From: Clostridia bacterium
GTDB taxonomy: Bacteria; Bacillota; Clostridia; Christensenellales; CAG-314
Length of the DNA stretch: 59,040 bases
Direction: 5' to 3'
Assembly: GCA_028703495.1 (NCBI GenBank)
Contig: JAQVMT010000012.1
Coordinates: forward strand, 1 to 59,040
The position numbers were made by a program, and so were the translations under genes. This document shows positions 46,634 through 56,694 of the stretch, in pieces (the first letter of the stretch is position 1; each line of letters begins with the position of its first letter). Below the pieces are notes generated by a model. That model ran no database searches and had not been told where the DNA came from. It was given only the letters and a program-made list of their open reading frames with translations.

Positions 46634-47530
46634 CTATACCCATTCCTTGATAACCGCAGGAGAACAGAATACAGAATCGAGACGATTTAGGAAAGGCATT
46701 ATATCGGCGGTATCCAACGCACGGTGATCGAATACGATCGTCATCGGAAGCACCTTGCCGGGAATTATCTTTCCATCACAGCCTACGACGGGTGTGTTTT
46801 GCACCGAGCCAAGCGCGATTGCCACCGTTTGAGGCGGAACGATCTCCAACAAAGTGCATTTACCTCGCCAATTTCTGTTTAGCGAACCCATATTCGATAC
46901 CGTGATAGTACCTTGCTCAATATCACTTTTTGTCAAGCGTTCGGTTTGGGGAATAGAATAGTAGTCACGCTTCTCCTTTCCGTGCAGAACCTTGACTCTG
47001 TTCTTGCCCGTGCGCGAACCGACAAGCCGAGCGATTGTTTGAAACAGCTTTCCTCTCTTCAATCCGCTTAATGTATTAGCAATCGAAACCTCATACATCA
47101 CCTCGTCGAGATTTGTATTCATGGCACGGCGCATTGTATCGGACACCGAATCTCGTATTTCGGTCATCGTTTTATTGCCTAGATCACGCATATTTACCGT
47201 CATCATATCGCCCGACGATAGAATCACAGGCATCGATACGTTGATTTGTTCGTGTACCGTCAACACTCCTCGAACAAGATGTCGCTTGTATGCAATAGTG
47301 CTGTTCATACGCGGCGCAAACTTAAGTCCCTCCACAATAACTCGAAGTATTGCAGAATTCAAGGTTATATGCTTATCCTTATCATTGTTAAGCTCTGCCA
47401 GAATCCTCAAAAACTCGGCAATTTCGGGCTCATACGTTATTGCAACATGAGGTATGGTCTCCCAACTTTCCGTCGTCATATTCGCTACAATCTTTCTCGC
47501 TATTCCAAATTGCTCCGTAGTATCTTTCAT
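46634..47530 (-). CDS. Orphan 2-oxoacid dehydrogenase E2-like acyltransferase domain
   Basis: It has the catalytic fold of dihydrolipoamide acyltransferase without lipoyl or E1/E3-binding domains. The active-site motif is VFDHRALDTAD with H269 and D273; the usual Gly after Asp is Thr. TERLTKSDIEQGTITVSNMGSL is the conserved T-x-SN-G region. No E1 or E3 gene is nearby. Such stand-alone proteins occur in Clostridia; the acyl acceptor is unknown. I start at MKDTTEQFG (298 residues), with AGGAAA upstream; a start seven codons earlier is less supported. It shares its fold superfamily with the CAT-like gene at 15.6 kb. Confidence 0.87.
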   Translation of the reverse strand: MKDTTEQFGIARKIVANMTTESWETIPHVAITYEPEIAEFLRILAELNNDKDKHITLNSAILRVIVEGLKFAPRMNSTIAYKRHLVRGVLTVHEQINVSMPVILSSGDMMTVNMRDLGNKTMTEIRDSVSDTMRRAMNTNLDEVMYEVSIANTLSGLKRGKLFQTIARLVGSRTGKNRVKVLHGKEKRDYYSIPQTERLTKSDIEQGTITVSNMGSLNRNWRGKCTLLEIVPPQTVAIALGSVQNTPVVGCDGKIIPGKVLPMTIVFDHRALDTADIMPFLNRLDSVFCSPAVIKEWV

Positions 47531-47754
47531 AATGGCGTTTCCTTTCCTCAATTTTTTAAGGCTTCACTCTTAATTTGACTTTTACTTTCTGTTTTGACTT
47601 CTAAAAGCTCTTACATCCCGTCGTTTCTATTTACAAGCGAAAACGTTTTTGCCACACTTACCGCATTCAAAGCTATAGGCTTCTTATGCTCCGTAATAAC
47701 TCTTTATAAACGATATTGTAACACACATTAGATGATATAGCAAGAGTAAAATTT

Positions 47755-47855
47755 ACTTTATATATTTTAGATTTTGATTAGATTATATTTTATTTGATAC
47801 AAAAGAGAAAGATTTTCTTTACCTATTTTAGATTTTGATTGGATTATATTTTTTT
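47755..47855 (-). repeat. Two-copy AT-rich repeat downstream of the protease gene, 61-bp period
   Basis: TTTAGATTTTGATT.GATTATATTTT occurs at 47766 and 47827 on the plus strand with shared GATAC and TTTAC flanks. Confidence 0.75.
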
Positions 47856-47887
47856 GATACAGCAAGGGCTTTTGCCCTTGCTGTATC
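47849..47887 (-). terminator. Rho-independent terminator after the giant protease gene
   Basis: On the minus strand a perfect 14-bp stem GATACAGCAAGGGC/GCCCTTGCTGTATC with a four-base AAAA loop is followed by a T-run. The adjacent repeat also contains TTGCTGTATC-like words. Confidence 0.92.
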
Positions 47888-47902
47888 AATAGTAGCTATA
47901 AA

Positions 47903-50900
47903 TTATTTACAAACAACAAAATATGATGTCCAAATAAAACTATAGTAGCTATCGTCGTTCGGACAATGGAGAACGATATCAAGCAATTGTCCTTCTTGAA
48001 TATTTCTGATGAAGTTGTTATAAGGAAGCTCGCCATTGCTGCCGACGAATCCCTCGAAATACGGAGCTATGCTTGAAGTAAAGGTCAGCTCCTTGAGTTC
48101 GGTACAGCCGAAAAATGCTTTGTCGCCTATTGCAACCAACGTAGAGGGGAAGCATACCTCTCTTACTGTTGTATTATAAATGAAAGCCTCTGCGCAAATC
48201 TTCTTTATTCCTTCGGGAATAACCACACGGTCGTTGTCCGTTCCAAAGTATTTAATCAGAAGCGTACGCTTTCCATTCATAAGCATATCGTTTTCTATCG
48301 CGAAATTCGGATTGTTTTCGTCAATTTCAATGTTCACAATCGCATAATCGTGAGAGAAAATATTCGAGTAATCAAACTCTACCGTCTCCGCACCGATTTT
48401 AATTGATTTTAATTCGTCACAATCCGCAAACGCATATGCACCAAGGCTTGTCACGTTATCGGTAAGCTCTATTGCCTCCAGCTTGCTTAGTCTGAAAGCT
48501 TCGGGACCAAACTCTGCTACTAGAGGCATATAAACCTCTCTAATGCTACAATCGTAAAATGCAGCGTTGCCTACCTTTACTAAAGAAGGAAGATATGCTT
48601 TTTCAATAGTAGTGTATGCAAACATACCTTCACTAACACTAGTTAACCCAGTTGCTGTTACTTCCTTAATGTAGCTGTTATTGATGAACGCTCCTTCTTT
48701 AGCCATTGTAACGGTTTCAGGTATTGTATATATTGTATCGGTTTTTGCAATAGGATAATAGTATATGATAGTACAATCTATATCATAAAGCACACCGTCA
48801 ATCGCCTTCAGCTGTGTGTGTCCTTCAGCCGTCACATATTGCTCAATGTTAATGCATGTATAAAACGCCGACTTTAAGCTATTCGGGCTATTGAATGTTG
48901 TGGGAATGTAAACCGAAGTAATTCCCGCGCAACCACCAAAGCTGTTTGTAGATACTGACGACAATTTATCTCCGTATGGAACTTCTTGCAAATTGACGCA
49001 ATCTAAGAATGCCTCCATTCCTACGCTGGCAAGGTTGTCACATTTAATTTTGTGTAAGCCTGCACAGAATGCAAAAGCCCTGTAATTCATTGTTGTCGTA
49101 TCTTCTAATCCGATTACTTCTTCCAACTTTGTACAACCCGAGAATGCTTCGTTCGGTATAGTTGCACTGCTTCCCAGCAAAGTGACCTTGACCAGATTTT
49201 CACAATCCTTGAACATTCCTGCGGTTACTCCTCCGAACCAATCGGGAACGCTTAATTCCGTCATTGCATTAAGTCCGGCGTAGAAGTATTCCTTGTTCGT
49301 AAACTGAATACCTGTAGGATTTTCAAATGTTAAGCTGCTAAGGTTCTTACAATATGAGAATGTCGATAAACCGATCTTGGTTGTTTTTGCACCGATATTG
49401 ATCTCGCTAAAGCCTGTATTTCTCAACGCTCTATCACCGAACACAGCAATATTCGAATAATCAAAGGTTAAATTAGTATTATCCATAAAGCATTCATTGG
49501 GTAATGTGGTTACGCTTTCAGAGAACTTTATACCTGTCATAAGAGGACGATCATCAAAATACGAATAGGTGTAAGCAATTGACACAACTACTTGCCACTC
49601 TCCGCTCATCTCCAAACTGTAATCATATCCCCAAGCATACACAGCACCGTTTGCGTGAGAGAATTGACCATTTGAGAACGTTGTCATCGTACCGGGTACC
49701 GTGTATACACCTTCGCATTGCCAATCGGAAGGACGAATCATTCTCTTTCCGTCAAGCGTCCAGATTACTCCAAACTCATCTTGGGTGTAATTCCTATTTC
49801 CTTCCATAAGGGTAAAGCCGTGAACAAGCCCTTTGCTTAATCCGAAGCTCATGTCTCCTATGCTTCCGACTGTACCGCCAAACGCAACCTTCGTTAGATT
49901 TGGAGCATTACTGAATGCCGCTCCGTCAATAGATGTTACGTTGCCATAGAAGTTAACCTCTCTAAGCGAGGTTGCTTCCAAACTGGCAAAATGTCCTCTG
50001 CTCCCCGATGCCGTTCCGATTTTTCCCACTGTTCCGAAGAAGTTAATTACTTCCAGCTTGGGTATAGCCGTAACGTTTTCATCTTTAATCGTCGTGACAT
50101 TGTCATTAAAATTGATTTCCGTCAGCTCGGGACATACGGAAATAGCTGATTGCAATATGTTAATTTTGTTATTGAAGTTTAATTTCTTAAGTGCAAGCAT
50201 TATTTTCACACAATTTTGAACATTAAGTGTGGAATTCGTTTTCGGGAAGGTTAATTCGGTCAACGCTTTGTTACCGATAAAACAACCGCTTCCTAAGCTT
50301 GACAGATTTACACACTCTTCAAAATTGATTTCTGCTAACTGTATGCAGCCCGAAAAATTACTTGCACCGAGTGTAGTAAGAGTAATCGGCAATCTAATGG
50401 TCCTCAAGTTAATTGTTCTATAGAATACAGAGCCATTGATTTTTATACAACCATCCGGGATATAAATTCCGGTTATATCGCTGTTATCTCTAAATACGCT
50501 AGCCGCAATTTCCTTTACGCCCTCGGGTACAACGATATCACCGCCTGCTCCGTTGTATGCAGTCAAAACGCCGTTAACGACAACGAATCCATTCTCATCT
50601 TCATCTGCATATGCATCGTAAGCCTTGTCTTCGATATCACAATCCTTACTGCTGTAGGAAACAACATCGGTTTTAACCGTTCCCTTTAGGTCATCGTTGC
50701 TCAATCCACCGGATACGGATTTGTAAATAGAATTAGCTTGCTCGATAAGATTATCCTCCACCTCGATATCAATAACGTATGTGGCGATATTCATTGCATA
50801 ATCTGCTATTTCAAATGCTAGTTTTCCGTCAATAATGCTAGACAAATATTGAGTTATTTCTACGGTAACTAAGTTGTTCGCGTTACGCTTGCTGTTGTAC

Positions 50901-53900
50901 ACGGGAATGTAGTATCCGCTTAAGCGCGCAAGCTCTCCGTTATCGATTGTATTCGGTCTTACCGCCTGTACATAGTGATTGTCGAAAATCACCAGATCCG
51001 CGTACACCCTGCCGTCTTCCTTCCTGATAACTGCATTTGCCAAGCTGGGAGCTTCATTATCCACGAAAAGAGAATAAGACTTTGATTGTGTCTCACTATG
51101 GTAGAATTCACTCTCTAACGTCATGTCAAAGATTTGGTTGTTTGCCAAGCTCAAAGCCTTCGGAGTTAAGCCCTCGAAAACAATTTGTGGCACGAAATAT
51201 CCGTATTGCACTGTACCATAGGATTTAGAAATAGTGCCAAAATTATCCTGCTCGTAAATTATATCCATCAAATAATCATTGATGCTAAGACTAAAATCTG
51301 TGCTGTTTCTAAGCAAGGATACATTTAAACTATATAACGACAAATTGTCACTTATAGCATAATAATCTTCGCCAAGCTCCGGAGCACTGTATCCTTCGGG
51401 AAGTGTAAACATATAGTTGCCCAACTTAAGGTTATATCGCCTGTTGACATATTTGTTAAGAGATATCCAAATCCGTCCGATTAGGCTGGTTCCCATTGCT
51501 TGAGGATCGCCGCCGATGGCATCATCGAATATCGGGAGCTTCATCCAATCTCCATAAAAGCTTATCCACGGAATATGTAAATCTACGTTACCGTCTAATG
51601 ACTCTAATAACGCAAATCCCTCCACATAAATACCGTTTTCAAAGGTCTCATTCATATAAGCCTTGTCTTCATCGGATAGAGTAATCGTAATTTTTACTCT
51701 TGCAGTGGTATTTCCCGATACCGTAACCTCATATCCGTCTATACTACCGTTACTTACACTTACCTTAAAGCTGTCGTCAAGCATATATGCTTTCTCTAAT
51801 ATCAGACCGTCCATAGCCGATTCGGTAAAGGTCAGAGTATCAACCTTGAATCTCATTTCGTTGTCCGATGTGTTTACAAGGTTAAAGTACAATGTATAAA
51901 CGCCGCTTTTGTCAGCATCGCTGCCCAAATTCAACTTCGTCTTGTTACTTCCAGTTACGGTCAAATAAGCATCGGATGCTATTGCGGCTTCTAAGTCAGC
52001 CAATCCTGCGCCTTGTCTGCGGGGAGTGATCGGATTCCCGTCCTCATCAACCAATACTTGGGCTGTGCTCATCAAGAGTTGAATAGCCATATCCTTCGTC
52101 TCTGCTTTGTTGCACTCGGGATACTGCTCTTTCATATAACCGGCCATTGCCAAATATACACCGGTAAGATTGGGCGTAGCCATACTTGTTCCGCTCATAA
52201 CACTATATTGCTCGGAAAGACTATTGGCTGTTGCGTATTTTTCGGATACGGCAGAGTAAATACTTCCGCCAAAGCCCATTAAATCAACGCCTATAGACAA
52301 ATCCTCAAGTGCTCCCATCGACGAAAAACGCGATGCCTCATACCTTGATTTCTCTATATCGAAAACAACCTTTTTTACACTTGCTTGCTTAAGCAATTCT
52401 CCCGTTGATTGCAAAACGGTCATTACGGGGATAGCGACATCGTCTATCTGCGCATTGATTGTTGTATCAGCGTTATTATAAATGATACAACCGACAGCAC
52501 CCTTGGCAGCAGCCATTTGCGCCTTTTCGGTGAAACTCGTTTCTCCGCGAGATACAACAGCAAGCTTTCCGTTTACATCGATCTCGGCATAGTCTTGCTC
52601 TGTTCCATAACCGGGGACTATTACATATTCGTATTCTCCCTTTGTTGCCCCGTCTGCCAACAAGGACTCGATTCCAATTATACTGCCATTTACATCCACA
52701 GCCGGGGTTACGATAAAGCTTGTGCCGTCTTGCGTTGTGAATGTATATAAAACGCCCTTATCAACCGAACCGACAGAGTAAGTGGGATAAAAAGATGCAG
52801 GTGAACTGACAATACCGTCATCGGGATTTCGCGTCTTTGTTAAACCTACATATTCTCCTTTTTCGTCTATGGTATAACTAGATTTGTTTTCGTTACCGGA
52901 TGCAGCGAACATAGATATTCCCGCTCTCTCCAATTTCATAAACAGTCCGTTTTCATACTCGGCAGTAGCAGTAACAGATTGAGTGAATCCTGCTGCTGAG
53001 CCAATACTCATATTAACGGCATCGACCCCGAGAATAAGACAGTCCTCTAAAGCTGCGCATAAATCTGTAAATGATGCACCATTGCCGCTGTTAGGGAATA
53101 TCTTCATTGCAATAAGCTGCGCCTTTGGAACAACACCCTGGAAATTGTCTGCATCGCCTGTAATTATGCCTGCAACGTGTGTTCCGTGCGTTCCTCTTTG
53201 ATTAGTTAGTACTTGCTTTACATCATCATCTTTATCTGCATAATCAAATTGGAATGGAATTTTTGTATTCATAAACAATTTGTCAATCGAAAGCTTAGCC
53301 GGCGTTCCCGGTCCAATAATTATGCCGCCTTTACCCGGTATAATTATACCGCCCGAACTGCTTTTGTAATTCTTGTAAGCATTCGTAAGCTCCATCACCG
53401 AAGCAAGCCATTCCTTGGAAATAGCACCGCTCTCCGGCATCGTGCTAAAAGCACTGTGACTGTAATCAAATCCCGTATCGAGAACCGCTACTGTCATATT
53501 TTCGCCGTAGTAACCGCTTTCATTTGCAAAAATACCGTTACTATCGCAATTTTGCATATTGGATGCATAAAACTCACCCTGCGAAATAGCACTCGTCGTT
53601 TCGTATTCGGAGGCAATTATTACATCCTTAACCCCTTCTAAGCTCTTTATCGTGTTGATATCTCCGTATCTTACATACAAAGCCAAACCACTTACAATCG
53701 TCGTATAGCTGTATGATAATTGCGCGGAAATTCCCGCTTCTGCAATACCCTCGATAACAGCCTGCTGCTGCGCCTCGATACCCTCGGTAACGCTTCTTCC
53801 TTCGTCACTTAATAGAAACTCGCCAAGCGTACTACGGATATTTGCTTCCTCGAAATAATCGAACGCACCCTCGCCACATACTACAGTAACCCAAAACTTT

Positions 53901-54112
53901 GTGTCACTCGAAACAGTCGTATCAACTTCACTTAAATTAAGTGACTCGGCGTCAATAGCAGAATCGATTTTGTAAAAATCATTTTTTGCATCTGCAATAT
54001 CGGAAGTTGATATCCGCGTTTGTTCATTTGCCGAAATGCAAGCTGTCAATAATAATGCAACTAAAAGCATTATTATCAAAGTCGATATGCGGCCAATTCC
54101 TTTCTTTTTCAT
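47903..54112 (-). CDS. Giant lipoprotein: subtilisin-type (S8) protease fused to BspA-like leucine-rich repeats
   Basis: Of 2069 residues, the first 25 are a lipoprotein signal (lipobox LLTAC, Cys25), so it is anchored outside the cell. A propeptide-like region precedes an S8 domain with D212 (VLDTGFDYSH), H309 (GTHGTHVAG), oxyanion Asn407 (ASGNEN) and S643 (SGTSMATPN). A PA-type insert at about 490-580 lies between them, as in lactocepin/C5a peptidases. Beta-rich domains follow. From about 1185 to 2050 there are many LRR_5 (BspA/Treponema-type) repeats of the LxEVxFxxNVTSIGxxAF style. GGAGG precedes the ATG. It likely degrades host or neighbour proteins or peptides and binds surfaces. The MarR-like gene directly upstream may control it. 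Confidence 0.9.
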   Translation of the reverse strand: MKKKGIGRISTLIIMLLVALLLTACISANEQTRISTSDIADAKNDFYKIDSAIDAESLNLSEVDTTVSSDTKFWVTVVCGEGAFDYFEEANIRSTLGEFLLSDEGRSVTEGIEAQQQAVIEGIAEAGISAQLSYSYTTIVSGLALYVRYGDINTIKSLEGVKDVIIASEYETTSAISQGEFYASNMQNCDSNGIFANESGYYGENMTVAVLDTGFDYSHSAFSTMPESGAISKEWLASVMELTNAYKNYKSSSGGIIIPGKGGIIIGPGTPAKLSIDKLFMNTKIPFQFDYADKDDDVKQVLTNQRGTHGTHVAGIITGDADNFQGVVPKAQLIAMKIFPNSGNGASFTDLCAALEDCLILGVDAVNMSIGSAAGFTQSVTATAEYENGLFMKLERAGISMFAASGNENKSSYTIDEKGEYVGLTKTRNPDDGIVSSPASFYPTYSVGSVDKGVLYTFTTQDGTSFIVTPAVDVNGSIIGIESLLADGATKGEYEYVIVPGYGTEQDYAEIDVNGKLAVVSRGETSFTEKAQMAAAKGAVGCIIYNNADTTINAQIDDVAIPVMTVLQSTGELLKQASVKKVVFDIEKSRYEASRFSSMGALEDLSIGVDLMGFGGSIYSAVSEKYATANSLSEQYSVMSGTSMATPNLTGVYLAMAGYMKEQYPECNKAETKDMAIQLLMSTAQVLVDEDGNPITPRRQGAGLADLEAAIASDAYLTVTGSNKTKLNLGSDADKSGVYTLYFNLVNTSDNEMRFKVDTLTFTESAMDGLILEKAYMLDDSFKVSVSNGSIDGYEVTVSGNTTARVKITITLSDEDKAYMNETFENGIYVEGFALLESLDGNVDLHIPWISFYGDWMKLPIFDDAIGGDPQAMGTSLIGRIWISLNKYVNRRYNLKLGNYMFTLPEGYSAPELGEDYYAISDNLSLYSLNVSLLRNSTDFSLSINDYLMDIIYEQDNFGTISKSYGTVQYGYFVPQIVFEGLTPKALSLANNQIFDMTLESEFYHSETQSKSYSLFVDNEAPSLANAVIRKEDGRVYADLVIFDNHYVQAVRPNTIDNGELARLSGYYIPVYNSKRNANNLVTVEITQYLSSIIDGKLAFEIADYAMNIATYVIDIEVEDNLIEQANSIYKSVSGGLSNDDLKGTVKTDVVSYSSKDCDIEDKAYDAYADEDENGFVVVNGVLTAYNGAGGDIVVPEGVKEIAASVFRDNSDITGIYIPDGCIKINGSVFYRTINLRTIRLPITLTTLGASNFSGCIQLAEINFEECVNLSSLGSGCFIGNKALTELTFPKTNSTLNVQNCVKIMLALKKLNFNNKINILQSAISVCPELTEINFNDNVTTIKDENVTAIPKLEVINFFGTVGKIGTASGSRGHFASLEATSLREVNFYGNVTSIDGAAFSNAPNLTKVAFGGTVGSIGDMSFGLSKGLVHGFTLMEGNRNYTQDEFGVIWTLDGKRMIRPSDWQCEGVYTVPGTMTTFSNGQFSHANGAVYAWGYDYSLEMSGEWQVVVSIAYTYSYFDDRPLMTGIKFSESVTTLPNECFMDNTNLTFDYSNIAVFGDRALRNTGFSEINIGAKTTKIGLSTFSYCKNLSSLTFENPTGIQFTNKEYFYAGLNAMTELSVPDWFGGVTAGMFKDCENLVKVTLLGSSATIPNEAFSGCTKLEEVIGLEDTTTMNYRAFAFCAGLHKIKCDNLASVGMEAFLDCVNLQEVPYGDKLSSVSTNSFGGCAGITSVYIPTTFNSPNSLKSAFYTCINIEQYVTAEGHTQLKAIDGVLYDIDCTIIYYYPIAKTDTIYTIPETVTMAKEGAFINNSYIKEVTATGLTSVSEGMFAYTTIEKAYLPSLVKVGNAAFYDCSIREVYMPLVAEFGPEAFRLSKLEAIELTDNVTSLGAYAFADCDELKSIKIGAETVEFDYSNIFSHDYAIVNIEIDENNPNFAIENDMLMNGKRTLLIKYFGTDNDRVVIPEGIKKICAEAFIYNTTVREVCFPSTLVAIGDKAFFGCTELKELTFTSSIAPYFEGFVGSNGELPYNNFIRNIQEGQLLDIVLHCPNDDSYYSFIWTSYFVVCK

Positions 54113-54252
54113 TCTTCCTCCTTGTCCGGCAGAACCGGAAATCAAATATTTTAATACCTATTTTCTTAGTTCTAGCCCGCAAAAATACAGACTAAACTAA
54201 TATGCTCATTTCGTAGATCCAACCTCGATTCCTTACAATCGGCGTACGCATA

Positions 54253-54780
54253 TTACAGTATCGCTTTTTTGATTGAATCGGAAGGATTAGTCTTAACCTC
54301 CGGTTTGATGCTAACGTTGTCAAGCTTATGCAACAACACTCCCAGCTCATGAAAATGATACTCAAGATTATTAAGATCCTCATCCGTGAAAACCGAACTA
54401 AAGTGTCTTTGCGCCGTTTCCGTCGCGCTCTCTTCATATTCATCGTATATCTTCTTAAGCTTGTCTGTCATTCTTATGTATATCTTCTTCTTGGAATCGG
54501 GCTTGTGAAATTTTTCAACATATCCCTTTTCGTTTAATTCAGATATCACCTTAACTACATTAGGATAAAGCATTCTGGTATACGTAGATAGGTTTTGAAT
54601 TGTAGTTTCCTTATATGTAACTAAGTCACCAATAATCCGACCGTACGAATCGCCTAAATCAATATACTCGCTTCCCGATAGCTTAATGTGGTCCTGAATC
54701 GGTCCTAATATGTTTTTCCTAATTAACATATAACATACGTCACAATCCTCCCCGATATTTAATATTCTCTTGTCCTTCAT
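54253..54780 (-). CDS. MarR-like winged-helix regulator
   Basis: In 175 residues there is a helix-turn-helix region (ETTIQNLSTYTRMLYPNVVKVISELNEKGYVEKFH) followed by the wing KPDSKKKIYIRMTD and a helical dimerisation end (FTDEDLNNLEYHFHELGVLLHKL), the order seen in MarR proteins. The N-terminus has a CDVCYMLIRKN segment with two cysteines. It lies 140 bases upstream of the giant protease gene on the same strand. GGTTAA precedes the ATG. Confidence 0.8.
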   Translation of the reverse strand: MKDKRILNIGEDCDVCYMLIRKNILGPIQDHIKLSGSEYIDLGDSYGRIIGDLVTYKETTIQNLSTYTRMLYPNVVKVISELNEKGYVEKFHKPDSKKKIYIRMTDKLKKIYDEYEESATETAQRHFSSVFTDEDLNNLEYHFHELGVLLHKLDNVSIKPEVKTNPSDSIKKAIL

Positions 54781-54894
54781 TTAACCTTCTTCCTCCATCA
54801 TTCATTGCTTGATAAACCAACCGCAAGGATATGCCAAAGCATTTTGCCCGAGTTAACCAAACAATTGCTTTCTTTCTCTAGTCGCTGCAAACGA

Positions 54895-55095
54895 TACTGA
54901 CCGATCCGCACCCGCTTCCACAAATTCATCGGAGTTTTTTGGCATCGATACAATCTAGCTTCAAAAAGAACATTGCCATCGGCGTCTTTTTGACATTAAT
55001 GCAAATCCACTCACCAAATTCATGATTTTGTTGACGTCTCCGCAATCGCTCGCTTGTAGCGCTACTTTAAGCTGCGCCTTTTGGAGATTCAACCT
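54895..55095 (-). repeat. Composite dispersed element, copy 5 (reverse, diverged)
   Basis: On the plus strand GCCATCGGCGTCTTTTTGAC, AAATCCACTCACCAAATTC, GCTCGCTTGTAGCGCTACTT and GCTGCGCCTTTTGGA follow each other. Their reverse complements match blocks of the composite element at 41824-42033. Confidence 0.65.
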
Positions 55096-55129
55096 TATAA
55101 TCCGCTCGCCATGTCTACAGAACCAGAAG

Positions 55130-55200
55130 TAACTTTGTGCAAAATATATATAAATTTTTATATATTTTTATATATTCTATCATGCTTATTTTCCCATGTC
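55130..55200. other. AT-rich segment
   Basis: A stretch near 55140-55182 consists almost only of A and T (AAAATATATATAAATTTTTA followed by TATATTTTTATATATTC). It lies about 260 bases before the DnaA-box-like cluster and could be a DNA-unwinding region. Confidence 0.5.
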
Positions 55201-55439
55201 AACTGTTTTACAATGTTTTTCTGTTTGTGCTCATTTAAATTTCCATTTTATTTGAACCTTGTAAGATGACGATATCAAGCTCATTTCTTGTACCGATTTG
55301 CAATAATACCGTAAGATGACGAAGCAGTAGCTTCCACTATTTGCGCATTGGTTTAAAATCGCATAAACCGACGATTTTTAGGCGTTATTTGCATATGTGA
55401 ATGTTCATACAGGTATATAACTGCATAAAATACAAGAAG

Positions 55440-55482
55440 TTATCCACAAGAAATGTGGATAACTCTGTGGATAAGTGGATAA
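55440..55482. promoter_or_regulatory. Cluster of four DnaA-box-like sites
   Basis: TTATCCACA at 55440-55448, TGTGGATAA at 55454-55462 and 55466-55474 (both exact reverse complements of the consensus box), and AGTGGATAA at 55474-55482. The first two form an inverted repeat with a five-base loop. A weaker TGTGGACAA lies near 55540. No dnaA, dnaN or rpmH gene is in the window. Confidence 0.75.
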
Positions 55483-55726
55483 CTTATGACTTTCATAGCC
55501 TTTTCAAGCCTTTAATTAAGCAATTTTGAGTTTTGCACACTGTGGACAACCAAAAAACGTAAAAACATATGCTCTTTCATTATATAAAATACTAGCGTAT
55601 ATATTTGTGCAAAATTCATACGCGGTATTCAAAAAGCCCGATAAACTTCCGTGTCGGCTTTGGCTGCGGAAATGTGCGAACGCATAAACCCGACCATTCG
55701 GCTCATACTTTATCGGGAGAAACAAT

Positions 55727-56476
55727 ATGAAACGCTTTCACATCAAATTCTTTTCGATTATAATTATCTTAATCTCGACTCTATCGTCGGGACTTTGTAT
55801 CGTGCTCAACAATGACAGTGGCTCCACTGTCGATGTATGCAACCCTTTTTTGTCGACAACTGCCGCTGAATCAGCCCAAACCGAAGGTTTTGTTCATACC
55901 GTCGGCAGGCTTACGGTCGTCATTGACGTCGGACACGGCGGTATCGACGGGGGCGTCAAGGGCAAAAGCGGAGTAAAGGAAAGCGACATCAATTTAGCCA
56001 TCGCGTTGATACTCGAACGGCATTTTGTCGAAGGCGGTTTCAATACGGTTTTGACCAGACGTGACGAGAATGGATTGTACGGACTTGCCACGAAGGGTTT
56101 CAAGCTTAGGGATATGAACGCAAGAATCGATATCATCAAGGATGCCAATCCCTGCGTAGTCTTGAGCATACATCAAAATGCGCACTCTGCAACATATAGA
56201 AGCGGCTCACAAGTGTTTTTCCAAAAAAACATCGCATCTGGTGAGAAGCTTGCCTCTTATATTCAAAAAAGCCTCAACAAAAGGTTGGGCTTTGAGAACA
56301 GATACCTGTCAGGCGACTATTTCATCCTTAAAAAGGGAATCCCAGCCTCGGTTATCGTCGAATGCGGCTTTTTGAGTAATGCCGCCGATGAGGTACGACT
56401 GCAAACAGAGGAATACCAAAACCGCATTTGCACGGCAATCTATCGCGGCACCTTGGACTATCTATTAAATAAATAA
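55727..56476 (+). CDS. N-acetylmuramoyl-L-alanine amidase, CwlD/Amidase_3 type
   Basis: A zinc amidase that cleaves the stem peptide from muramic acid. It has a signal or anchor at residues 9-27 (FSIIIILISTLSSGLCIVL), then zinc ligands H70 (VIDVGHGGIDGG) and E85, a third His in VLSIHQNAHS near residue 150, and the catalytic Glu in SVIVECGFLSN. At 249 residues it resembles CwlD, which makes muramic-delta-lactam in spore cortex together with PdaA; SleB in this window needs that lactam. GGGAG precedes the ATG. A vegetative amidase is the alternative. Confidence 0.88.
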   Translation: MKRFHIKFFSIIIILISTLSSGLCIVLNNDSGSTVDVCNPFLSTTAAESAQTEGFVHTVGRLTVVIDVGHGGIDGGVKGKSGVKESDINLAIALILERHFVEGGFNTVLTRRDENGLYGLATKGFKLRDMNARIDIIKDANPCVVLSIHQNAHSATYRSGSQVFFQKNIASGEKLASYIQKSLNKRLGFENRYLSGDYFILKKGIPASVIVECGFLSNAADEVRLQTEEYQNRICTAIYRGTLDYLLNK

Positions 56477-56560
56477 TCTTTTTTTAGTAGGCAATCTACC
56501 TCAACTTATAACACGTATTGACTTATTTGGAGTAGGCAATCTACCTCATCTCATAACTCG
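56434..56560 (+). repeat. Possible repeats of the amidase 3' end
   Basis: GGCAATCTA occurs in the coding end at 56434 and in the flank at 56490 and 56535. The two flank copies share GTAGGCAATCTACCTCA and TATAACNCG, 45 bases apart. The match to the coding end is short. Confidence 0.6.
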
Positions 56561-56694
56561 ATCAAACATATAACATCTGCAAAAGCTTTCTATAAAATCG
56601 ATTTATTTTGATGCGGATTGGATTAATCTAATATCTTGGCAAAAAACCGCATCGGTTTACCCGGTGATGTCGCATAACCTTACGCTCTTTTCGC

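Noticed and set aside
55400-55560. Definite oriC call
   Set aside because: The DnaA boxes are clear but dnaA, dnaN, rpmH and a visible skew switch are absent, so only a DnaA-box cluster is annotated.
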